Program-made: the position numbers and the translations under genes
Notes under the pieces: model-generated
What the model was told of the DNA's origin: nothing
Databases searched by the model: none
What the model saw: only the letters and a program-made list of their open reading frames with translations
In this document: piece after piece, positions 9,308-18,673 of the stretch
Numbering within the stretch: the stretch's first letter is position 1
Layout: the number at the start of each line of letters is the position of its first letter
Origin: Gammaproteobacteria bacterium
GTDB taxonomy: Bacteria > Pseudomonadota > Gammaproteobacteria > Pseudomonadales > Cellvibrionaceae
DNA: 64,000 nucleotides
Direction of reading: 5' to 3'
NCBI GenBank assembly: GCA_021151835.1
Contig: JAGKWO010000019.1
Coordinates: forward strand, 30,200 to 94,199

Positions 9308-10486
9308 TCATAGCTCAGGGGAAGCCATTTGTTGATGCCCGGTGAAATAATTTTCCGGCATCAATTTACGCCACCACCTGGCATTTTGTTGCAACTGTTG
9401 CTGCAAGGATCCGAGCGCTATTTGCTGCCCGAATACCGGCGTGAGCAACACCGCACCTGATTGCCGCGCCGCAGCAGTTACGCGCTCCAAAGGTTCATAC
9501 CAACTGTGGAATGCCAGATCAAAAGTCCCATTGTGCACCGGCACCATCACCTGCCCTCTTACATCGAGGTGCGCTTGTACACTTTGCTCGGGGGTCATAT
9601 GGATATCGGCCCAGTCATTGTCATAAGCCCCGGTTTCGATCAGGGCGATATCAAACGGACCGTATTTTTCGCCAATCTGCTTGAATCCATCGAAGTAACC
9701 CGAATCACCGCTGAAATACAGTGACCCTGCGCTGGTTTTAATAACCCAGGAACCCCACAAGGTGCTATTGCTATCACCAATACCGCGGCCGGAAAAATGT
9801 TGGCTGGGAGTAAAAGCGATTAACGCACTTTCCGTTTTCAATTCCTGCCACCAATCAAAACGAATAATTTTTTCAGATGAAACTCCCCATTTTTGCAAAT
9901 CCGCCTCTACTCCCAGCGGCACCAGAAACTGCTTCGTTTTGGCAATCAGCTTTTTAATACTGGCCTTATCCAGATGATCGTAGTGATTATGGGAAATCAA
10001 TACCTTATCAATCTCTGGTAATTCATCCAGTGCAATAGGGGTTTGATGGAAACGTTTAGGACCCAAAAAGGAGAATGGGGAGGCGCGCTGGGAAAATACC
10101 GGGTCCAGTAACCAATATTCTCCATACACTTTTAATAATATTGATGAATGTCCCAGCTTAATAAAATGCAGGTCACTATCAGGTAATGCCTCGAGTTGGG
10201 CGCGGCTAACCTGTTCCACCGGCACAGCCTTGAGCGGAACTTTATCTTTTGCCGGTTCGGTAAAATAACGTTTGAATATCTCAAGGGTCTTCATCAACCC
10301 CGGTTGCTCAAATACGTGGGTATTGAAGAAGCGACCATTCTTGTATTGGCTGGCCTGAACCAGGGATTCAGCATTAACACTTGCCACAATTTCTGTATTC
10401 ACCACGGTAACTCCTGCTGTGATTGCCATAAGGCTGCCGAGCAGCCAACTTGTTACTTTTGCTAGCGTGCGCATAGATTGATCCAT
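9308..10486 (-). CDS. MBL-fold metallo-hydrolase (NAPE-PLD/RomA-like), exported
   Basis: 392 residues. A signal or anchor segment is at residues ~10-35. The metallo-beta-lactamase motif HNHYDHLD lies near residue 165, and further ligands fit FSGDSGYFDGF and VPVHNGTF. GHSSILLKVYGEYWLLDPVF and the closing GTFDLAFHSWYEPLERV are typical of the family that includes N-acyl-phosphatidylethanolamine phospholipase D and RomA-type membrane proteins. It probably hydrolyses a phosphodiester or lactone outside the cytoplasm; the substrate is unknown. It is divergent from a TetR regulator with a palindrome between them, suggesting direct control. A second in-frame ATG at 10474 is an equally possible start; neither has a clear ribosome site. 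Confidence 0.8.
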   Translation of the reverse strand: MDQSMRTLAKVTSWLLGSLMAITAGVTVVNTEIVASVNAESLVQASQYKNGRFFNTHVFEQPGLMKTLEIFKRYFTEPAKDKVPLKAVPVEQVSRAQLEALPDSDLHFIKLGHSSILLKVYGEYWLLDPVFSQRASPFSFLGPKRFHQTPIALDELPEIDKVLISHNHYDHLDKASIKKLIAKTKQFLVPLGVEADLQKWGVSSEKIIRFDWWQELKTESALIAFTPSQHFSGRGIGDSNSTLWGSWVIKTSAGSLYFSGDSGYFDGFKQIGEKYGPFDIALIETGAYDNDWADIHMTPEQSVQAHLDVRGQVMVPVHNGTFDLAFHSWYEPLERVTAAARQSGAVLLTPVFGQQIALGSLQQQLQQNARWWRKLMPENYFTGHQQMASPEL

Positions 10487-10506
10487 ATCAATAAACTACA
10501 CCGTGC

Positions 10507-10536
10507 AGTTTACATATTATTTTCAATAAGTAAACT
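10507..10536. promoter_or_regulatory. Candidate TetR operator
   Basis: AGTTTAC and GTAAACT form a perfect 7-base inverted repeat separated by 16 A/T-rich bases, in the 105-bp gap between the divergent MBL-fold and TetR genes. TGCA extends each side imperfectly. This is the expected place and symmetry for an autoregulatory TetR-family operator. Confidence 0.5.
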
Positions 10537-10591
10537 GATTAGTGCAGATTTTTAAACATCGCGCTAAAATGCCACGCAAATACCGGGGTGG

Positions 10592-11203
10592 ATGATGAAA
10601 CTGACAGATCAGAAACGAATGCAAATACTCGATGCGGCGGAAGAACTTTTCCATAGCATGGGAGTGGAAAACACCAGCATGGACCAACTGGCATTGCAGG
10701 CCCAGGTATCAAAACGCACGGTCTATAACCATTTTGCGACTAAAGATGTGTTGTTCCAGGCTATTTTGCAACGCATGTTTGAAAAGCTGTCGCAGGGTGG
10801 TGAGTTGCGGTTCGATGCCTCCTCCCCCATTGAGCAACAGTTGCGCCAAATCGCTGAAGATGAGGTCGCCCTGTTAAGTTCAGAGGCATTTTTGCGGGTG
10901 GCCAAAATTGCCATTATGCAAGTCATGCAGCGCCCGGAACTGGCGCAAGGGATGAATGACAGCGCATTGGGCTGTAAACGCTATCTCGAAACTTTTTTAA
11001 CCGATGCCTGCACTGCAGGTGTATTGAAAATTACTGATATTCCCTTTGCCAGCAAGCAATTCATTTTCCAACTTAAATCCTTTGTGTTTTATCCCACATT
11101 GTTTGGGCTGGAAAAACAAACAGAAACTATGCGCAAAAAAATTATTGATGAGGCAATCGCTATGTTTCTGGCCCGCTACCAAAATAAGGATGAAAAATGT
11201 TAG
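10592..11203 (+). CDS. TetR/AcrR-family transcriptional regulator
   Basis: 203 residues. The N-terminal helix-turn-helix (RMQILDAAEELF, then TSMDQLALQAQVSKRTVYNHF) is characteristic of TetR repressors, and the C-terminal two thirds are helical and variable, as in ligand-binding domains. It starts at tandem ATGs (10592 and 10595) after GGGGTGG. It is transcribed away from the MBL-fold hydrolase and a palindrome lies in the shared promoter region, so local autoregulation and control of the hydrolase are likely. The inducer is unknown. Confidence 0.88.
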   Translation: MMKLTDQKRMQILDAAEELFHSMGVENTSMDQLALQAQVSKRTVYNHFATKDVLFQAILQRMFEKLSQGGELRFDASSPIEQQLRQIAEDEVALLSSEAFLRVAKIAIMQVMQRPELAQGMNDSALGCKRYLETFLTDACTAGVLKITDIPFASKQFIFQLKSFVFYPTLFGLEKQTETMRKKIIDEAIAMFLARYQNKDEKC

Positions 11204-11233
11204 CTCACTCCTAAATAAAGAGGTGGCATGTAA

Positions 11234-11258
11234 AAAAGGCGGTTTATTACCGCCTTTT
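11234..11258 (+). terminator. Intrinsic terminator after the TetR gene
   Basis: AAAAGGCGGT pairs with ACCGCCTTTT around a short loop, 30 bases after the stop. The A/T-rich arms make it potentially bidirectional. Confidence 0.75.
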
Positions 11259-11279
11259 CGTTAACAATGCCAGAATTAT

Positions 11280-11600
11280 TTAGCTTGCGCTTACCATGCC
11301 GATTATCTGATCGCTGGTATTAAAAGTTACCCGGATCACATACGGCGTAACATTAGCGGGAAAAGTATAATCAAAAGATAATTCATTGTTCCCGTAGGTT
11401 TTAAATAGAAATAACTCCAAAATATCTGAATAAGACGGATTTGGCGTGCCGGTTTCATTTTCCCAATATGAACCCGGGATTTCCGCCTTACGCGCTGTTA
11501 TAAACGGCCTTACCACATCCACCCAATATGCATTTTCGGCCTCATATGAACCCTTAATAGCCTGTAACCCTAATTGTTTCCGTAATTCTATTTGACTCAT
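11280..11600 (-). CDS. Hypothetical protein, 106 aa
   Basis: The start at 11600 (MSQIELRKQLG) is supported by AAGGAG six bases upstream, better than in-frame ATGs further out. The protein has a helical, charged first third and a beta-rich second half (SFDYTFPANVTPYVIRVTFN). No signal peptide or membrane segment is present. I do not recognise the family. It is convergent with the TetR gene and separated from it by a terminator. Confidence 0.6.
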   Translation of the reverse strand: MSQIELRKQLGLQAIKGSYEAENAYWVDVVRPFITARKAEIPGSYWENETGTPNPSYSDILELFLFKTYGNNELSFDYTFPANVTPYVIRVTFNTSDQIIGMVSAS

Positions 11601-12021
11601 TCTTAACTCCTTAAGTTTATCTGACATTGCCTGGGATCGATGGTGTGATTTTAAGAATTTATTTGGCGACAAAAATCACAAATTTGCAATCGGAAAAATA
11701 TTTATGCTTCAGCTGTACCAATGACAGCCCTATTGACTATAAAACGTTTTTTTAGACCTGCAAAGAAAATATTGCACGCCGTCGGTAATGCGCTCTATTA
11801 CATAATGATGGGCAGGAAAAATATCCTTATGAACTTAAACATAGATTTTTAATATCTGTATCCAGGGCAAAAGTATGTAAAGAGTTGCCGCCCACCAAGT
11901 AAAGAACCACTTTGCCATACCCACACCGGACAGGAAGCACGGGCTTGGTTGCATACCCAAGCAAATATCCCCGATAGCAGCGCTGATATTGGTGTGAAAA
12001 AGAGAAATAAACACTCAAAAC
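11601..12021. other. Intergenic region without a convincing gene
   Basis: 421 bp of A/T-rich sequence upstream of the 106-aa gene. A 63-codon minus-strand frame at 11827-12018 lacks a ribosome site and protein-like composition, so I do not call it. Confidence 0.5.
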
Positions 12022-12339
12022 TTATCTATAAAAAATTGCCAGCCATACCGTAGCTTGCTCAGGATCAGTCCAATGCACCTTATGTTTGCAATGAGCAGGA
12101 ATATTTACATAATCCCCTCTATTCAAGGTAATAAGGCCATCCTCAAATTCAAGTATTGCTTTTCCCTCCACCACCATCACCCATTCATGTTCCGCCTGGT
12201 CATACCAACTATCTGCCGGTGTTGTTTGGCCTTTGGAAATAATCCGCTCTACGCGGATGTTTGATGAGGTGAAAATATCTTCAAATACTTCGGCATCAAG
12301 ATTATCGGGTATAGCTCCCAATATATTTTCAAGCTTCAT
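12022..12339 (-). CDS. Cupin-domain protein
   Basis: 105 residues forming one cupin barrel. HEWVMVVEGKAILEFEDGLI followed by LNRGDYVNIPAHCKHKV gives the two cupin motifs with the His, Glu and His metal ligands (the first motif has H-E-W rather than H-x-H). Small single-cupin proteins of this type act as sugar- or metabolite-binding enzymes or mannose-6-phosphate-isomerase-like proteins in the cytoplasm; substrate unknown. AAGGAG lies 12 bases upstream of the ATG, slightly distant. Confidence 0.8.
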   Translation of the reverse strand: MKLENILGAIPDNLDAEVFEDIFTSSNIRVERIISKGQTTPADSWYDQAEHEWVMVVEGKAILEFEDGLITLNRGDYVNIPAHCKHKVHWTDPEQATVWLAIFYR

Positions 12340-12449
12340 GGTGACTATCTACTCCTTACCAACCAACGTGCATGCCATTTATTGAACATTTGCACAACAA
12401 AAACCTCTACTGGATATCCCGTTCATTGTTATTACCAAAGGAGCCTCAC

Positions 12450-12677
12450 ATGGCAGATCAATATCGCTTTCTTATCAGTTTTATTGTCGATAATCAGCCG
12501 CAGACGATTGAAACCTATAACGATAATGACACCTTATCTGAAGATGAGGCGGAAGAACTAGCGCGTAAATCCGTGGAAAAAGCTGATGCAAAAATTACTG
12601 ATGTACGAGTGACTGGAATTTATCACCCTAAAAACCCAAAAGTGCATCCCGGACATTACCAGCAACCGGAAGGATGA
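12450..12677 (+). CDS. Hypothetical protein, 75 aa
   Basis: The start at 12450 is set by AAAGGAG six bases upstream. The protein is acidic (DNDTLSEDEAEELARKSVEK) with a predicted alpha-beta layout and a histidine/proline-rich tail. No family recognised and no signal peptide. It stands alone between the cupin gene and a convergent secreted-protein gene. Confidence 0.6.
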   Translation: MADQYRFLISFIVDNQPQTIETYNDNDTLSEDEAEELARKSVEKADAKITDVRVTGIYHPKNPKVHPGHYQQPEG

Positions 12678-12688
12678 TTAACGCAACA

Positions 12689-13141
12689 CTAGCCTTCATC
12701 ATCACACTCAACGGGAATAATATCAAAGTGAGCTGGTATTTTTTCCGAGCATCCGGTAACACATTGATAATAATGGTACGGAGGTTTTTCACAGGCACCA
12801 TTGCGCGCAGGGTCTTCCTTGAGCAGATATTTACTTCCGGCAAGCGGTGATTTTGAGTCTGGTGCGCAACTAAATCCGGTAGCCATAAAATTGCCGGATT
12901 CAAAAGAAAAAGTACAAGCAGGTGCAAACTCATGTGATGTACCCATCGAATCGTTTTGATGCGAGACCATCACCATATCTTGTTCATATTGGCAATCACC
13001 GGTACCGATGTAGTACTCATAATCGCCCGCTTTACCCGTCAGACCGCCACCACAACCGGCAGACGCTACCAATGGAATCGCAATAAGAAGCAATAACGTC
13101 ATAAGGCGAATGACTGTTACTTGCACAGATTTATTAGTCAT
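12689..13141 (-). CDS. Secreted cysteine-rich hypothetical protein
   Basis: 150 residues with a clear signal peptide (LMTLLLLIAIPLVASAG). The mature part has about nine cysteines (CGGG, GDCQY, ACTFSF, FSCAP, GACEK, QCVTGC, VECDDEG), consistent with a disulfide-stabilised periplasmic or secreted protein. I do not recognise a family. It is convergent with the 75-aa gene with only 11 bases between stops, and no terminator is obvious. Confidence 0.6.
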   Translation of the reverse strand: MTNKSVQVTVIRLMTLLLLIAIPLVASAGCGGGLTGKAGDYEYYIGTGDCQYEQDMVMVSHQNDSMGTSHEFAPACTFSFESGNFMATGFSCAPDSKSPLAGSKYLLKEDPARNGACEKPPYHYYQCVTGCSEKIPAHFDIIPVECDDEG

Positions 13142-13313
13142 TTATCAACTCCCTTATAATTTGTTTTATTTTTTGCGCATCATTACGATGATAACGGAAA
13201 TAAACTTTACCATGATTTACATACACGGAAATAGTCGGCACGCTTGAACTACTATTTCACGCCCCAACTATAACAATCCCGGCAGAACTGCCAAGCGTTG
13301 CGAGTTGTTCCCC

Positions 13314-14306
13314 ATGCTGAAATCAATCCCCTTTTCCTTATTAGAGTTAGCGTCCGTCCGCGAACATTCAACGATTAAGGAAACCCTGCAAAATTCACTG
13401 TGTTACGCGCAAGCGGCGGAAAAATTGGGATTCAAGCGATTCTGGCTGGCGGAGCACCACAACATGGAGGGTATCGCCAGCTCGGCGACTGCGGTGTTGA
13501 TTGGTTATATCGCGGGCGGAACAAACACCTTGCGCGTGGGTTCCGGTGGAATCATGCTACCGAATCATCCGCCGCTTGTGATTGCTGAACAATTCGGGAC
13601 GCTCGCCTGTTTGTATCCGGATCGAATTGATTTGGGTTTGGGCCGCGCGCCCGGAACAGATCCAATCACCAGCCGCGCATTGCGCCGCGATAGCCTCGCG
13701 GCGGATGAATTTCCCACCGAAGTCAGCGTTCTCCAACAATTATTAGCACCAAGTGCCCACGGACAACGGTTAAAAGCCATTCCCGGTGCGGGAACTGAAG
13801 TTCCAATTTGGTTACTGGGCTCAAGTTTATTTAGTGCACAACTTGCTGCGAAACGCGGCCTGCCCTATGCATTTGCCGGCCATTTTGCGCCGCGCTTGAT
13901 GCGTGAAGCATTGCGTATTTATCAAACCCAGTTCACGCCTTCTGCAACACTTGATAAACCTTACGCAATGCTGGGTATGCCGGTTGTTGTTGCGGACACG
14001 GAAGCCGAAGCAAAACACCTTTCAACCACCAGTCATCAGCGTATTCTCGCGTTACTGCGCGGGCATCCGTTGTGGTTGAAACCACCGGTTGATTCCATGG
14101 CAGGCTTGTGGAATATTGAAGAAGAATTACAGGTAAAAGATTTTTTGTCGCTGGCTGCCGTTGGCAATCAAGCGCAAGTGAAAACGCGATTGGAGCAACT
14201 CGCGGCTGAGCTCGGCATCAATGAATTTATGTTTACAATTGATGTTTACGATCCACAAAAACGTTTGCGTGCATTAGAGCTGTTAGCTGAATTAAAAGCG
14301 GCTTGA
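13314..14306 (+). CDS. Luciferase-like (LLM class) flavin-dependent oxidoreductase
   Basis: About 330 residues with strong hallmarks: the N-terminal PFSLLELASV, LGFKRFWLAEHHNM, LRVGSGGIMLPNHPPLVIAEQFG and YPDRIDLGLGRAPG. These belong to the MsnO8/YhbW-type subgroup of the bacterial luciferase-like superfamily, which bind reduced FMN in a TIM barrel and oxygenate small organic substrates. The ATG at 13314 fits family starts better than the TTG nine bases earlier. It is isolated in its orientation. An amidohydrolase remnant begins directly after it on the opposite strand. Confidence 0.85.
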   Translation: MLKSIPFSLLELASVREHSTIKETLQNSLCYAQAAEKLGFKRFWLAEHHNMEGIASSATAVLIGYIAGGTNTLRVGSGGIMLPNHPPLVIAEQFGTLACLYPDRIDLGLGRAPGTDPITSRALRRDSLAADEFPTEVSVLQQLLAPSAHGQRLKAIPGAGTEVPIWLLGSSLFSAQLAAKRGLPYAFAGHFAPRLMREALRIYQTQFTPSATLDKPYAMLGMPVVVADTEAEAKHLSTTSHQRILALLRGHPLWLKPPVDSMAGLWNIEEELQVKDFLSLAAVGNQAQVKTRLEQLAAELGINEFMFTIDVYDPQKRLRALELLAELKAA

Positions 14307-14320
14307 GGCGATGTTTTTGC

Positions 14321-14583
14321 GAGCGTTTCGCGGCATAACCATTTACCCTGCGTGAAAACCGCGCTGACACGGCGGCTATTATTGATATCCAGCAATGGAT
14401 TGCGATCCAGTAAAATAAAATCGGCACCTGCGCCAGTTTGAATCACTCCTGCCTCGCCAGTTTCCCCAAGAAAGCAGCAATATTTACCCTGGTGCGCTTT
14501 AGCGCTTTGCAAGGGGAAAGACCGGCCGCTACCAATAATTTTAATTTCTCATGCAAGGAAATGCCTGGAATTAAAGTGTCAAC
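14321..14583 (-). pseudogene. Amidohydrolase C-terminal remnant, frameshifted
   Basis: Two overlapping minus-strand frames together read as the C terminus of a metal-dependent amidohydrolase. The upstream frame gives PGISLHEKLKLLVAAGLSP and AFLGK. The downstream frame gives FLGETGEAGVIQTGAGADFI, LLDRNPLLDI and a final VFTQGKW. The break falls near 14465-14475. The catalytic N-terminal two thirds are missing. This is a decayed fragment between the LLM gene and the cellulase gene. Confidence 0.72.
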
Positions 14584-14710
14584 TATCGAGAGAAAACTTG
14601 CGCTCACATGGCAAAGCCAGATGCAAAATTTGCAGTTATTTAATTTAGTGTGCACCTCAATATCAGGCAGCAATTGTTTCCCGTCAGTGTTGAATTTATA
14701 CGCTTCGGAA

Positions 14711-14735
14711 ATAACCCCCGGTCAGGGGGTTATTT
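14711..14735 (-). terminator. Intrinsic terminator of the GH5 cellulase gene
   Basis: ATAACCCCC and GGGGGTTAT pair around a five-base loop, with short T runs on both strands, about 30 bases beyond the stop at 14767 on the minus strand. Confidence 0.7.
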
Positions 14736-14766
14736 ACAAATTATCCAAAACACTTATTGCAACAAA

Positions 14767-16389
14767 TCAATCATCTGCCTTAACAATTGCCTGAATCAGG
14801 TTTGGATATAACTGGGTACCAGAAGCACGATCAAACAACGCCATACCGCCATTGCCACCGAAACCATTATCCCAATAGATGGGAACCAGGCCATGAGTGT
14901 ATGCAGATTTAGTGATGTATTCATTCCAATACACGCGATAGCCTTCGTGATCGCCAACGTTGGTACGCGATACAACACCATACTCACCGAGGATTACACC
15001 AACACCTTGGTCCACAAAATTGGTTTTCATTTTCTGGAATTGCGAGTCAGCCCAAGCCTCATTTGCCCAGGTTTCAGTGGCGTTGGGGTTGGTCGCATTT
15101 TTGCCCCATTGGGTAATGTTGCTATTGGTGTTTAAGGTGAAGTTATAAGGATCGTAATAATGAACTTCCATTAACAAACGGTTGCTGGTGGTATCCGTCG
15201 GGATTTTTGCGAAATTTACCGTGTGATCAATGTTGGTATTAAAGCCCTGCACCACCAGGAAACGGTTTGCATTATTACCCCCCGTAGCGCGCACAGTTGT
15301 TACGAAAGTCTGGTTGAAACTGTTTTGCACTGTGTAGTATTCAGCTGTCGGCGTACCGTAATCACCTTCAACCATCACTTCATTAGTGCCTGCGAATAAC
15401 AACCGGTTATCGTAATTTTTGAAACGATTGGCAATTTGTGTCCACATAATTTTCAAGCGGTTATTCACGTAAGCTTGCTGCGCATTCGTGGGTTGCATCC
15501 AGCCGCCATCCCAATGGATATTCATCACCACATACATATCAGCATTTTGCGCGTATTTCACCACTTGCTCGACGCGATCAAGCCATGCGGTTTGAATTAC
15601 AAAATTTGCCTCATCGGAAAATTTACTCCAGGCCACCGGTAAACGAATAGTTTTAAAGCCCGCTGCTTTTACTGAATTAATTAATTGCTGGGTGATTAAT
15701 GGATTGCCCCAATTGGTTTCACCTCCTACCGCATCCAATGAATTCCCAACGTTCCAGCCAATTCCCATTAGCCTGGTAAGTTGCACCGATGTTAAATCAC
15801 CATTGCTACTGGAGCTTGATGAACGGGAACTACTGGACGAGGAACGGATAGACGATGATATAACCACCGATGAAGATGAACGACTTGATGACGATACAAC
15901 GACCGAAGACGATGAACGAATTGACGATGAAGAAGACGAGCGAATCGAGGATGAAGATGAGCGCACAGATGAAGGCGTTACCGACGATGTACTGCCACCG
16001 CAAATCGCACCGGTCACTGCCGGTGTTTCAATCGCACCATTACCATTGACTTGCAAACCAAACGAAACTGTTTGCCCTGGTTGAATATTGGCATTCCAGC
16101 CTAGATTGGAAGCACTGTAAGGATTGCTGCCAGTAATAGTGGCATTCCAGCTACCGGAAAGACGGTTGTTTACATAAGCCCAACTTACATTCCATCCATT
16201 AATAGCAGTAGTGCCTTTGTTAGTGATTTCAATGTTGGCAGTCGCACCACTGCCCCAATTATTGGTAACCACATATTTACAAGTTGCAGTTTGTGCAAGT
16301 GATGTTTGCGTTGCAAACAAACCGGCACTGAGCAGAAGGGCTGTGCCCCATTTTTTAAGTTGCAGGTTTTTTAGCTGTAGGTTTTTCAT
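14767..16389 (-). CDS. Secreted endoglucanase, CBM2-serine linker-GH5
   Basis: 540 residues. Signal peptide to about residue 32 (GLFATQTSLAQ); a CBM2a cellulose-binding domain ~35-135 (CKYVVTNNWGSGATANIEIT ... GAICGG with exposed Trp residues); a Ser-rich linker ~136-200; and a GH5 (beta/alpha)8 domain ~205-540. The predicted acid/base is Glu337 (LLFAGTNEV) and the nucleophile Glu469 (VILGEYG). The enzyme should cleave internal beta-1,4 linkages of cellulose outside the cell while bound through CBM2. AGGAG precedes the ATG. The N terminus repeats LQLKNLQLK, probably a small in-frame duplication. It lies directly downstream of the GH26 gene with a terminator between, so the two are likely separately transcribed. 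Confidence 0.92.
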   Translation of the reverse strand: MKNLQLKNLQLKKWGTALLLSAGLFATQTSLAQTATCKYVVTNNWGSGATANIEITNKGTTAINGWNVSWAYVNNRLSGSWNATITGSNPYSASNLGWNANIQPGQTVSFGLQVNGNGAIETPAVTGAICGGSTSSVTPSSVRSSSSSIRSSSSSSIRSSSSVVVSSSSRSSSSVVISSSIRSSSSSSRSSSSSSNGDLTSVQLTRLMGIGWNVGNSLDAVGGETNWGNPLITQQLINSVKAAGFKTIRLPVAWSKFSDEANFVIQTAWLDRVEQVVKYAQNADMYVVMNIHWDGGWMQPTNAQQAYVNNRLKIMWTQIANRFKNYDNRLLFAGTNEVMVEGDYGTPTAEYYTVQNSFNQTFVTTVRATGGNNANRFLVVQGFNTNIDHTVNFAKIPTDTTSNRLLMEVHYYDPYNFTLNTNSNITQWGKNATNPNATETWANEAWADSQFQKMKTNFVDQGVGVILGEYGVVSRTNVGDHEGYRVYWNEYITKSAYTHGLVPIYWDNGFGGNGGMALFDRASGTQLYPNLIQAIVKADD

Positions 16390-16456
16390 CAGGTGTTTCT
16401 CCTGTCGTTATTGTTAAACGAATTCGGGGCTACTATTTTTATTTGCCCTGAATGGT

Positions 16457-16487
16457 GAAAAACGCGAGCCCCTTACGAGGCCCGCGT
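16457..16487 (-). terminator. Intrinsic terminator of the GH26 gene
   Basis: On the minus strand ACGCGGGCC...GGGCTCGCGT forms an imperfect stem followed by TTTTTC, about 50 bases after the mannanase stop. Confidence 0.7.
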
Positions 16488-16534
16488 GTTTGGTTGAATA
16501 AAGCTGCCCAAATTATTTAATTAAATAAAATTAA

Positions 16535-18673
16535 TTAAAAATCGGGTAATTCATCCAAAGTGATGACGAGGTCATGGTTATAGACATGACGTTTGTGTGC
16601 ATTGGTGTTGTAGTACTCGCCCGTCCAGAAATTACTGGAATTGCTTATACCTTCTGCGGTGTCAACGTCATTCCATACAACAAAATACAACCACCAGGCG
16701 TTGTCTTGTTTGATTAAATCCGGGTCAGGAATATTGCTGTTTTCACTCAGCGCAACCAGTTTCACTTCTTGCGAATACGCTTTAGCAAGATTGAAGGTAG
16801 AGGCTTGTGATTCATAATTGCGGCTGCCGTCATAGATATCGTGGCTGACGATATCCACATACGCATCACCGGGATACCAGCCACCGCTTTGTCCATTCCA
16901 CACCCAAATCAAATTATTCAAGCCGTAAAAATTGGTGAGACGATCGTACAGGTGGCGCCACAAAATCACTTGTGCATAAGCCGCGGGAATTCCATCAGTG
17001 CGATCAGAACGCCCCCACCAGAACCAACCACCGGATGCTTCGTGCAGTGGTCGCCACAACACGGTCACTCCGGCGTCTTCCAGCTTTTGTAATTCCGCAG
17101 CAATCAACGCAATATCCGCTTCGATATTTGCGTAGCTGGTGCTGGCAGTATCCAGTTGTCCATTCGCAATCGGAATAGAAAAACTGGTATCTGCTGTGTA
17201 GAAAGCACCGATGCTGGTATTGCTCGCATTCGGGTCGCGCCAGTGCCACGCGAAAGTCACCAAACCACCGCGATTCCAATGGGTAATCGCTTCCTCGGTT
17301 TGTTTCAGGCCAGGGTTGCCTGCCCACAAACCGTAATTCATAAAGTCGTAACCCATAATTGCCGGTGCGCGACCAGTATCATTGATGACGCGCTGGTATT
17401 GATCGATACTCTCTTGCCAGGTCAGATCCTGTTGGCCGGACAAAATGTGATTACCCCAAATCGATTTCAAATAAGTGAAAACAGATTTAGTCGTTGCACT
17501 TGCATTGGGATTAACCGGAACATTGCGCGCAGGTACCTGTGTTGCGCTGCCCATTCCCGGGCACATACTTTTTGATAAACACACTGCGCCACTTTGGAAG
17601 CCCCAGCTACCGTTATCGGCACTACACAGATTCAATTTGGATGCGCCGATCATGCAATAAGAAAAATTACCCGGCCCCGTTGCATCGGGCGCAGACCCGT
17701 ACACGATGCACGAATAACTATTTTCCCAACCCCAACCATCACCATCCGGGTCTGAATCGGCTGAGCGGCAATAGGGCCAGCCACTCGCGGTCGCGTTGGG
17801 AATTACTCCGCTCGTACTGCTGGATGAACTCACACTAGTTGATGAGCGGATGGAACTGCTGGAAGAAATAATATTGCTACTCGAAGACGAACGAATGCTG
17901 GAAGAAATGATTGAACTTGATGAGCTGCTTCTGACTGAGCTTGAAATTGCCGACGAGCTAACAGGACCACAGCCACTGACAAAACCAAACGGCGCTGGCT
18001 GGCTCCCGCAAGTTGCAAGGGAAATACAACTTCTATTGTTCTCGTAACCCCAACCGCTTTGGGTTGTGGTACACACCGGATAATTGGTGCCGTACCAGTT
18101 GCACGCCTGGATAGCGGCGCAGGTGGAAGTCAGGCTCGACGAAACTGAACTGGAAGAACGAATCGATGAGCTTGAACTTATCACCGATGATGAAGAACGC
18201 AACGATGATGACGAAGCGCGCGATGAAGAAGGAATTGAACGGGATGATGGCGCACTCGATGAAAGTGCGCTGGAAGATACTGGCGGGGTTGAACCACAAA
18301 TTGCTCCGGTAACCGCCGGTGTTTCAATCGCCGCCCCATTGGAATTTACCTGCACACCAAAAGACACTTTTTGGCCCGGCTGGATATTGCCATTCCAGTG
18401 TAAATTAGTAGCCGAATAGGGATTGGTGCCAGATACGGTTGCATTCCAACTGCCGGACAAGGTGTTTGTGTTGTAAGCCCAATTCACCGTCCAGTGATTA
18501 ATCGCACTGGCTCCATTATTAGAAATTTCGATAGTAGCGGTCGCGCCGCCGCCCCAGTTATTGGTCACTACATATTTACAGCTGGCACTCTGCGCCATCG
18601 TCACCTGAGTGGCCAGAATTCCAGCGCTCAGGAGTGCGGCAGAGCCCAGCATTTTTAGCCGGGTCGTATTCAT
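16535..18673 (-). CDS. Secreted mannanase, CBM2-CBM10-CBM10-like-GH26
   Basis: About 712 residues. Signal peptide ~1-28; CBM2 ~30-130; Ser linker; CBM10 ~185-235 (CNWYGTNYPVC, SGWGYENNRSC); a second Ser linker; a further Cys/Trp-rich unit (GDGWGWENSYSC and GSWGFQSGAVC) that looks like paired CBM10-type modules; then GH26 ~390-712. Catalytic residues fit Glu545 (WRPLHEASGGW) and Glu644 (ALSENSNIPD). GH26 enzymes with this organisation are beta-1,4-mannanases; other GH26 specificities are possible. The start at 18673 is chosen for GGAGAA seven bases upstream. It would act extracellularly on mannan embedded in cellulose, to which both CBM families target it. Confidence 0.9.
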   Translation of the reverse strand: MNTTRLKMLGSAALLSAGILATQVTMAQSASCKYVVTNNWGGGATATIEISNNGASAINHWTVNWAYNTNTLSGSWNATVSGTNPYSATNLHWNGNIQPGQKVSFGVQVNSNGAAIETPAVTGAICGSTPPVSSSALSSSAPSSRSIPSSSRASSSSLRSSSSVISSSSSIRSSSSVSSSLTSTCAAIQACNWYGTNYPVCTTTQSGWGYENNRSCISLATCGSQPAPFGFVSGCGPVSSSAISSSVRSSSSSSIISSSIRSSSSSNIISSSSSIRSSTSVSSSSSTSGVIPNATASGWPYCRSADSDPDGDGWGWENSYSCIVYGSAPDATGPGNFSYCMIGASKLNLCSADNGSWGFQSGAVCLSKSMCPGMGSATQVPARNVPVNPNASATTKSVFTYLKSIWGNHILSGQQDLTWQESIDQYQRVINDTGRAPAIMGYDFMNYGLWAGNPGLKQTEEAITHWNRGGLVTFAWHWRDPNASNTSIGAFYTADTSFSIPIANGQLDTASTSYANIEADIALIAAELQKLEDAGVTVLWRPLHEASGGWFWWGRSDRTDGIPAAYAQVILWRHLYDRLTNFYGLNNLIWVWNGQSGGWYPGDAYVDIVSHDIYDGSRNYESQASTFNLAKAYSQEVKLVALSENSNIPDPDLIKQDNAWWLYFVVWNDVDTAEGISNSSNFWTGEYYNTNAHKRHVYNHDLVITLDELPDF

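Noticed and set aside
15692..18419. Long plus-strand frames rich in Asp/Glu opposite the cellulase and mannanase genes
   Set aside because: They are the antisense reading of poly-serine linker codons (TCN/AGY), not genes.
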